Notes under the pieces: generated by a model | Databases searched by the model: none | Told to the model about the DNA's origin: nothing | What the model saw: the letters and a program-made list of their open reading frames with translations, nothing else | Shown: positions 59,033-64,000 of the stretch, piece after piece | Position numbering within the stretch: position 1 is the first letter of the stretch | How the letters are laid out: each line of letters opens with the position of its first letter | Translations under genes and position numbers: made by a program | From: Flavobacterium circumlabens | GTDB lineage: Bacteria; Bacteroidota; Bacteroidia; Flavobacteriales; Flavobacteriaceae | Direction of reading: 5' to 3' | NCBI RefSeq assembly: GCF_004345565.1 | Contig: NZ_SLWA01000011.1 | Span: 109,111-173,110, forward strand | Length of the DNA: 64,000 nt

Positions 59033-60073
59033 ATGAAAGAAGAAATAAACGCTTATAATAATGTTTTAGAGTTAATAGGTAACACCCCACTTATTAAGCT
59101 AAATAAAATCACCGAAGAGTTAGAAGGAAATTTCTACGCAAAGGTCGAAGCTTTTAATCCGGGACATTCCTCAAAAGATAGAATAGCGTTATATATTATT
59201 GAAGAAGCCGAGAAAAAAGGAATTCTTTCTCCAGGAGACACCATAATTGAAACAACATCTGGAAATACAGGATTTAGCTTAGCAATGGTAAGCATTATAA
59301 AAGGTTACAACTGTATTTTGGCAGTAAGCTCAAAATCATCGAAAGATAAGATTGACATGCTAAGAAGTTTAGGAGCTAAAGTATATGTCTGCCCGGCGCA
59401 CGTTTCAGCAGATGATGAAAGATCTTACTATAATGTCGCTAAACGATTACACGAAGAAACGAAAGGTTCGGTTTACATTAATCAATACTTTAATCAGTTA
59501 AATATTGATGCGCACTACAACACTACTGGTCCTGAGATCTGGGAACAGACAAAAGGCCAAATCACACATCTTGTTGCCTGCAGCGGAACGGGAGGAACTA
59601 TCTCCGGAACAGCAAAATTCTTAAAAGAACAAAATCCAAATATTAGAATTCTAGGTGTGGATGCTTTTGGATCCGTATTGAAAAAATACCACGAAACAAG
59701 AGAGTTCGACAATAAAGAAATTTATCCTTATCGTATCGAAGGTTTAGGTAAAAACCTAATCCCGTCTGCTACAGATTTCGATATTATTGATAAATTTATC
59801 AAGGTGACAGATGAAGAAAGTGCCCACTCAGCAAGGGAGATTACCAGAAAAGAAGGTTTATTTGTCGGTTATACTTCAGGAGCGGTAATGCAGGCCATTA
59901 AGCAATATGCAGAAGAAGGCGAATTTACAAAGGACAGTAACATTATTGCTATTTTCCCCGATCACGGATCACGTTACATGAGTAAAGTGTTTAGTGATGA
60001 ATGGATGAACGAACAAGGCTTCTTTGACAGTGTTAATGAAGAAGAAGTTCAAAAAATTGAATTTATAAAATAG
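59033..60073 (+). CDS. PLP-dependent cystathionine beta-synthase/cysteine synthase-type enzyme
   Basis: 346 aa from the ATG at 59033, or 354 aa from 59009; the second ATG is preferred by N-terminus quality. The fold-II PLP lysine is in NPGHSSKDR, and the loop TSGNTGFSLAM follows. Unlike cysM at 8151 it resembles the catalytic core of eukaryotic CBS, including YRIEGLGKNLIPSATDFDIID and SRYMSKVFSDEWMNEQGF, and has no C-terminal CBS-pair domain. It could make cystathionine, cysteine or, by analogy with the PLP enzyme used in sulfonolipid synthesis, cysteate from a phosphoserine-like substrate. Cytosolic, monocistronic, with a strong terminator. Confidence 0.85.
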   Translation: MKEEINAYNNVLELIGNTPLIKLNKITEELEGNFYAKVEAFNPGHSSKDRIALYIIEEAEKKGILSPGDTIIETTSGNTGFSLAMVSIIKGYNCILAVSSKSSKDKIDMLRSLGAKVYVCPAHVSADDERSYYNVAKRLHEETKGSVYINQYFNQLNIDAHYNTTGPEIWEQTKGQITHLVACSGTGGTISGTAKFLKEQNPNIRILGVDAFGSVLKKYHETREFDNKEIYPYRIEGLGKNLIPSATDFDIIDKFIKVTDEESAHSAREITRKEGLFVGYTSGAVMQAIKQYAEEGEFTKDSNIIAIFPDHGSRYMSKVFSDEWMNEQGFFDSVNEEEVQKIEFIK

Positions 60074-60093
60074 TTTAAAAAACTTTTAGATAC

Positions 60094-60132
60094 AAAACTC
60101 CATTCGTTTCTGCGGATGGAGTTTTTTTTTAA
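60094..60132 (+). terminator. terminator of the CBS-like gene
   Basis: AAAACTCCATTCG pairs with a G-U-tolerant CGGATGGAGTTTT, followed by nine or more T. Confidence 0.85.
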
Positions 60133-60429
60133 TCAAAATCTAAATAATGGCTTTTAGTTCCGGTTTTTTTAAATGTTAATAATTTGGTTTAAGTGAGAAT
60201 ACCGTATTTATACGTAAGACTTTATTCTTTTGTTTGAAGTAAAATTAGTATTTTAATAAAAACACCTAAGTTATAAATAAATATAATTGAATCGTCAAAA
60301 TCATCAAATTTGGTTATTTAAACGATTATTTAGGTTCGTTAACGGAAAAATTTCTGTCCAAATGCATTATAATTTAGTTTAGTAATGTTAAAATGACACA
60401 CTGTTTTATAATACCCTAAACCTACAACT
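60133..60429. other. AT-rich upstream region of the first LamG gene
   Basis: About 300 bp with no gene. It contains an element, GTGAGAAT (60193) to GTAAGAC (60220), shared with the region upstream of the second LamG gene. No promoter box is obvious near the ATG. It may carry a regulator site. Confidence 0.5.
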
Positions 60430-61347
60430 ATGAAAAAAATACTACTTACATTATTGTTTGTAAGTTATTTGAATGTTAATGCGCAAACACCAATTCAGGA
60501 ATTCAATTTCGATGCTACTTTAAATAATACCAATAATACAACTTCATTTATTGGTACAGGGAATTTCGTTACGGACAGGAACGGAGTTATCAAAGGAGCA
60601 CAGCGTCTTGCTAATAAAGCCATGGAAGCTGTTATCGACAATCTCCCACAAAATAATAAATCCAGAACAGTATCGGTTTGGGTTAAATTCAATGATATTG
60701 CTTCTGCTAATTATATTTGGGGTTACGGGACAGCTTATAATGCCCAATATTGCGGATTATTACAGCAAGGTACTGCTTCTTCCAACTCAGATTTAAGTCT
60801 CGCAGGCTGGGGACCAAGCAATGATATTATTGTTTCAGCGACCTTATTAAAAGATGTCTGGTATCAGTATAGCATTACTTTTGACGGAACTGTATCTAAG
60901 ATATACCGTAACGGTGAATTACTGAAATCGGTCACTGGAGTTTCACGCCAAACCAAAGGAAATATTTTCAGACTCGGAGAAATAAATACTACAATTGGTA
61001 TTAATGCGGATATTGATGACCTGAAGATTTATAATGTTGCCTTAACAGATTCACAGGTTTTACAATCCTATACAAGTTCTAAGCCTTCTGTTGTTATGAT
61101 AGTAGAAAATACAACAGCTGAAAAGGCAGCTGTAAAAGCTTCAAAATCTAAAGCAGCTTTAAAAAATCCTTCAACTACAATTGGTTCTGCCGGGGATATT
61201 AATGTCTCCAAAAATGTTGAGGTATTTTCGCAAGGGCAAAAAGTAGCAGGAAATAATGGGAACGGAATGAATATTAATGATTTACCGGAAGGAACATATT
61301 TATTGAAAATAACAAATGTTGCCTCAAAAAAAATAACTTCAAATTAA
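60430..61347 (+). CDS. secreted LamG-domain protein with partial T9SS-like C-terminus (copy 1)
   Basis: 305 aa. A signal peptide (about residues 1-18, ending NVNAQ) leads to a concanavalin-like LamG jelly-roll domain (about 20-215) with SVWVKFNDI, WYQYSITFDGTVSKIYRNGELLKSV and ADIDDLKIYNVALTD. A Ser/Lys/Ala linker (about 220-265) is followed by VEVFSQGQKV and NDLPEGTYLLKITNVASKK, the second half of a T9SS type A sorting domain without its first half. LamG domains bind glycans or proteins. The C-terminus suggests secretion or surface display through gliding-type type IX secretion, though the truncation makes export uncertain. A tandem paralogue follows. Confidence 0.85.
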   Translation: MKKILLTLLFVSYLNVNAQTPIQEFNFDATLNNTNNTTSFIGTGNFVTDRNGVIKGAQRLANKAMEAVIDNLPQNNKSRTVSVWVKFNDIASANYIWGYGTAYNAQYCGLLQQGTASSNSDLSLAGWGPSNDIIVSATLLKDVWYQYSITFDGTVSKIYRNGELLKSVTGVSRQTKGNIFRLGEINTTIGINADIDDLKIYNVALTDSQVLQSYTSSKPSVVMIVENTTAEKAAVKASKSKAALKNPSTTIGSAGDINVSKNVEVFSQGQKVAGNNGNGMNINDLPEGTYLLKITNVASKKITSN

Positions 61348-61787
61348 GTATAAGATTTTGATTAGTATAGATTAGTTAGTTTTTTATGTTGTTTTAAGTT
61401 TTAAATTTTGAATAGTAAAAAAAAGGCCTTCTGAATTGTAGCATCAGCAGGCTTTTTGATTTTTATAAATTACCATTTCCTTAAAAAAAAGTAATACTAA
61501 GATACCCCGTCAACAGAGCGATGGAACGCTTTTGCGGTGTTTTTTATAAATAATGGATGCTGCTGTTTTTGTAGTGTTATTATTTTTTATTTATGTGAGA
61601 ATTCTCTATTTATATGTAAGAAGCGTTTGGTAATATTGAATTAAATTTATAGTTTTAACAGATTTTTAAAAAGTATTAATAAATATAATTAATATTTTAA
61701 AACAATCATTTTGGTTATTATTTTGCCAGGATAAAAGGTACTTAAAAATTAGTGTGAGTTAAAAACAGGCCCCTAAAATTTATATAT
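61348..61787. other. intergenic region between the two LamG genes
   Basis: About 440 bp with no gene. It starts with a hairpin terminator (61421-61457), has a second imperfect hairpin near 61520, and then the 27-bp element at 61595-61621 that is shared with the upstream region of copy 1. The ATG follows 170 bp later. Confidence 0.55.
61421..61457 (+). terminator. terminator of LamG copy 1
   Basis: AAAAGGCCTTCTGA and TCAGCAGGCTTTTT form an imperfect stem. The same GCCTTCTGA arm recurs in the terminator of copy 2, so the terminator was duplicated with the gene. Confidence 0.75.
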
Positions 61788-62690
61788 ATGAGAAAATTAT
61801 TACTCACTTTAATGTTTGTAACTTTTTTAAATACGAGTGCGCAGAATCCTGTTCAGGAATTTAATTTCAATGGGAATTTAAATAATACAGATAATACAAT
61901 TTCCTTTTTGGGAACCCCTGCTTTTGTAACGGACAGAATGGGAGTTCCTAAAAGTGCTCTCCGACTTACCAACAAAGCTTTTCAGGCTGTAGTGGGTGAT
62001 CTTCCTCAAGGTAATAAACCACGCTCTATTTCAATTTGGGTGAAATTTAATACTATTACTGCACCAAATTATATTTTGGGGTATGGCGGTGCGGTAAATG
62101 CCCAGTATTTTGGATTATTGCAACACGCTTCTTCTAACGGAAATTCCGATTTAAGCCTGGCTGGCTGGGGAACTGGAAATGATGTCATTGTTTCAGTACC
62201 GCTTGCGAAAGAGGTTTGGTATCAGTACAGCATTACGTATGATGGAAATGCGTCAAAAATTTACCGTAATGGTGAATTATTAAAGTCAGTAGATGGAATT
62301 TCGCGCTTAACGAAAGGGTATATTTTGAATATAGGAAAATTAAACGCAACAGTTGGTATTAATGCTGATATTGATGATCTCAGATTATACAGTGTAGCAA
62401 TGACAGATGAACAGGTAATGGAGTCTTACAACAGCTCAAAATCAACTGCTCCGGCTTTAACTGAAACTAGTTCATCTTCAGTAAAAAAAGCTGTTCCTGT
62501 CATTGTAAAAGCGACAACTCCGGTAAAGACACCAGCTACCGTAATTTCAGCTGATACCTATACGGGATCTAAAAGTGTTGAGGTTTTTTCGCAAGGGAAA
62601 AAAATTATGGGAAGCAATGCAACAAATATTGGTGATCTGCCCGAAGGAACCTATTTGCTCAAGATAACAAATACACCTTCGAAAAAATAA
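61788..62690 (+). CDS. secreted LamG-domain protein with partial T9SS-like C-terminus (copy 2)
   Basis: 300 aa, clearly paralogous to the protein at 60430: matching signal peptide (ending NTSAQN), LamG strands (SIWVKFNTI, WYQYSITYDGNASKIYRNGELLKSV, ADIDDLRLYSVAMTD), Ser/Thr/Pro/Lys linker and C-terminal VEVFSQGKKIMGSN and GDLPEGTYLLKITNTPSKK. It differs at many positions spread along the chain and in the linker, so the duplication is old. The protein ends right after the Ser-Lys-Lys motif. The roles are probably linked; both proteins may bind a surface glycan. Confidence 0.85.
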   Translation: MRKLLLTLMFVTFLNTSAQNPVQEFNFNGNLNNTDNTISFLGTPAFVTDRMGVPKSALRLTNKAFQAVVGDLPQGNKPRSISIWVKFNTITAPNYILGYGGAVNAQYFGLLQHASSNGNSDLSLAGWGTGNDVIVSVPLAKEVWYQYSITYDGNASKIYRNGELLKSVDGISRLTKGYILNIGKLNATVGINADIDDLRLYSVAMTDEQVMESYNSSKSTAPALTETSSSSVKKAVPVIVKATTPVKTPATVISADTYTGSKSVEVFSQGKKIMGSNATNIGDLPEGTYLLKITNTPSKK

Positions 62691-62725
62691 CTTCAAAGTA
62701 CCAACAAACAATTAATTGAAAAAAT

Positions 62726-62764
62726 GAAAAAGCCTTCTGATTTAATACTTCAGAAGGCTTTTTC
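62726..62764. terminator. terminator of LamG copy 2, perfect stem
   Basis: AAAAAGCCTTCTGA (62727-62740) pairs fully with TCAGAAGGCTTTTT (62750-62763), bidirectional in form. Confidence 0.88.
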
Positions 62765-62782
62765 ATTTTTATTCTGATCTTT

Positions 62783-62860
62783 TTAGCTAATTACGCTAAG
62801 CACTACGAATACTATTACCAGAATGATTACGGCGTATTTGGTGTATTTTGATGTTTTCAT
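62783..62860 (-). CDS. 25-residue single-helix membrane peptide
   Basis: A 26-codon frame on the minus strand: ATG at 62860 and TAA at 62783-62785. The peptide is a Lys/Tyr/Thr N-terminus (MKTSKYTKY) followed by a nearly pure hydrophobic helix (AVIILVIVFVVLSVIS), typical of small bacterial membrane peptides. A -7 box (TATATTTG, 62903-62896) lies 36 bp upstream of the ATG. The terminator of LamG copy 2, which is bidirectional in form, follows. No Shine-Dalgarno is seen, as is usual here. The gene is independent of the convergent LamG gene and of yebC. Confidence 0.6.
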   Translation of the reverse strand: MKTSKYTKYAVIILVIVFVVLSVIS

Positions 62861-62895
62861 GGGATCGGTTTTTAAATTAAAAATAGGGACAGTTG

Positions 62896-62903
62896 CAAAT
62901 ATA
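62896..62903 (-). promoter_or_regulatory. -7 box TATATTTG of the small membrane peptide
   Basis: Minus strand, matches TAnnTTTG; the transcript start would be near 62890, giving a 30-nt leader. No -33 at a good distance. Confidence 0.5.
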
Positions 62904-62949
62904 ATAGTTAATATGGTTTTTCATAATTAAAATAAAAACAATGTAAAGC

Positions 62950-62982
62950 AAAAAAAGCCCTGAAAATTTTCAGGGCTTTGCT
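62950..62982 (-). terminator. terminator of yebC
   Basis: AAAGCCCTGAAAA pairs with TTTTCAGGGCTTT with no spare loop bases beyond the stem centre; a T-run follows on the minus strand. Confidence 0.85.
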
Positions 62983-62998
62983 TATACGGGTAGTATTT

Positions 62999-63712
62999 TT
63001 ATTCTTCTTTCATCGTATGATAAACGTTCATTACGTCATCATCCTCTTCAATTTTTTCGATTAATTTCTCTACATCAGCAATTTGAGCTTCAGTCAGTTC
63101 TTTGGTAATTTGAGGAATACGTTCAAAACCGGAAGACAAAATTTCAAGTCCTCTGTTTTCTAATTCTTTTTGTAAAGCTCCAAAGCTTCCAAAAGGAGCG
63201 TAGATTAAGATTCCGTCCTCGTCTTCAAATACTTCTTCTGCTCCAAAATCAATTAATTCCAATTCTAATTCTTCAGGATCAAGGGCACCTTTTGCAATTC
63301 GGAAATTACAAGTATGGTCAAACATAAACTCAACAGAACCCTGAGTTCCCATCGTTCCGTTGCATTTATTAAAATAGCTGCGGATATTAGCCACTGTTCT
63401 GTTATTGTTGTCAGATGCAGTTTCAATCAAAATGGCAATTCCGTGAGGAGCATATCCTTCAAACAAAATTTCTTTATAATTGGCAGTATCTTTATTGCTG
63501 GCATTTTTTATAGCGCGCTCAACATTGTCCTTAGGCATGTTGGCCGCTTTGGCGTTTTGTATTACAGCTCTTAATCTGGAATTGGCATCAGGGTTAGGTC
63601 CGCCTTCTTTAACGGCCATAACGATGTCTTTACCAATTCGGGTAAATGTTTTGGCCATTGCAGACCAACGTTTCATTTTTCTTCCTTTTCTAAATTCGAA
63701 CGCTCTTCCCAT
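62999..63712 (-). CDS. yebC: YebC/PmpR family DNA-binding or translation-associated protein
   Basis: 237 aa. The start MGRAFEFRKGRKMKRW and then IVMAVKEGGPNPDANSRLRAVIQNAKAANMPKDNVERAI are the YebC signature. Three domains: N-terminal helical (1-75), then two alpha/beta domains, ending in an acidic stretch (EKIEEDDDVMNVYHTM). Members act as transcription factors in some bacteria; recent work links the YebC family to helping ribosomes through polyproline stretches. Which role applies here is unknown. Its terminator is at 62950, and the small peptide gene follows on the same strand. Confidence 0.93.
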   Translation of the reverse strand: MGRAFEFRKGRKMKRWSAMAKTFTRIGKDIVMAVKEGGPNPDANSRLRAVIQNAKAANMPKDNVERAIKNASNKDTANYKEILFEGYAPHGIAILIETASDNNNRTVANIRSYFNKCNGTMGTQGSVEFMFDHTCNFRIAKGALDPEELELELIDFGAEEVFEDEDGILIYAPFGSFGALQKELENRGLEILSSGFERIPQITKELTEAQIADVEKLIEKIEEDDDVMNVYHTMKEE

Positions 63713-63805
63713 TACTGATTTTTTATTTTGTGATGCAAAAATACGGTTATTCCTTATTTTTCCAAAATCAAAACTACTCTTTTTTAGAGTTACTTAAAAG
63801 TTAGA

Positions 63806-63858
63806 GGTTGAAAAATTTCAGTTTTCAGGTTTCGGGTTTCAGTTTTCAGGTTTTGCCG
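63806..63858. repeat. TTTCAGG(TTTT) word repeat
   Basis: Copies of TTTCAGTTTTCAGGTTTCGGG and TTTCAGTTTTCAGGTTTTG lie just upstream of yebC, similar to the CCTGAAAC words at 14334 and 53925 read in the other orientation. Confidence 0.55.
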
Positions 63859-63871
63859 GAAACCATACAAC

Positions 63872-63902
63872 AAAAAATCCATTCGTTTACGAATGGATTT
63901 TA
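63872..63902. terminator. bidirectional terminator, 12-bp perfect stem
   Basis: AAAATCCATTCG (63874-63885) pairs with CGAATGGATTTT (63890-63901) around TTTA. It probably ends a gene that lies beyond the right edge. Confidence 0.8.
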
Positions 63903-63906
63903 TGGA

Positions 63907-64000
63907 GAATCTAAGAATCTAAGAATCTAAGAATCTAAGAATCTAAGAATCTAAGAATCTAAGAATCTAAGAATCTAAGAATCTAAGAATCTAAGAATCT
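63907..64000. repeat. 8-bp tandem repeat array (GAATCTAA), continues past the window
   Basis: Eleven exact copies of GAATCTAA plus six bases of a twelfth run from 63907 to the window end without a mismatch. The array is intergenic, between a terminator and whatever lies beyond. The CTAAG core is the same word as in the repeats at 2236 and 8023. Confidence 0.9.

Noticed and set aside
63907..64000. CRISPR array at the right edge
   Set aside because: The units are 8 bp and contiguous, with no spacers and no cas genes.
3..64000. tRNA or rRNA genes
   Set aside because: No cloverleaf with a conserved T-loop, and no rRNA-like conserved core, was found on either strand by eye; a covariance-model scan would settle it.

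Overview
This window is a chromosomal segment of a Flavobacteriaceae-type Bacteroidota genome, most likely Flavobacterium. The base composition is AT-rich. Many genes are preceded by the Bacteroidota -7 box TAnnTTTG rather than by E. coli-type promoters, and Shine-Dalgarno signals are weak. Marker families also point there: paired DUF6452/DUF6048 genes, DUF5606, a fused CcoN-CcoO oxidase, a one-haem CcoP and a T9SS-like C-terminal domain. I saw no rRNA, tRNA, CRISPR array, IS element or prophage gene.

Layout. 1-15 kb is housekeeping: a partial methyltransferase, a THUMP RNA methyltransferase, rlmD, an orphan histidine kinase, an aldo/keto reductase, a cysE-cysM operon, an Smr protein, a lipoprotein, a cysteine desulfurase and tsaC. 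15.2-29 kb is a surface-glycan region. It holds a DegT aminotransferase, a six-gene operon (acyl carrier protein, two KAS III enzymes, a Rieske oxygenase, an SDR and a NeuD/PglD-type acyltransferase), and a set of glycosyltransferases with a WaaP-like kinase and a heptosyltransferase-like GT9. 29-38 kb holds dapD, a PAS protein, ruvX, mqo, a FUSC transporter, def, DUF5606, mazG and a Crp/Fnr regulator. 38.3-48.3 kb is a microaerobic respiration block: ccoI, ccoS, ccoNO, ccoQ, ccoP, ccoG, ccoH, a TauE/SafE-like protein and hemN. 48.4-64 kb holds small envelope proteins, an acyl-CoA carboxylase, lpxD, msrB, prfB with its programmed +1 frameshift, a threonine aldolase, ybaB/ebfC, an S9 peptidase, a CBS-like PLP enzyme, two tandem LamG proteins, a 25-codon membrane peptide gene and yebC.

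Two systems stand out. First, the operon at 16.6-21.3 kb looks like a dedicated short-chain hydroxy-acyl (mini-polyketide) pathway that builds an acyl group on its own carrier protein and transfers it to a surface amino sugar. The aminotransferase beside it may make the amine. Second, three 14-bp palindromes of the form ATGAT-N4-(A/G)TCAT precede ccoI, ccoS and hemN. Each is centred 36.5-37.5 bp upstream of the last base of a -7 box, which places it near -41.5. This defines a likely anaerobic regulon of the Crp/Fnr protein encoded next to them.

Intergenic DNA is unusual. Gene ends carry families of short word-like repeats (CAAAGGT, CTAAG, AATTCCAAA, CCTGAAAC, AATCTGTG types), often as inverted pairs that can act as terminators. 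The right edge is an 8-bp tandem array that runs out of the window.
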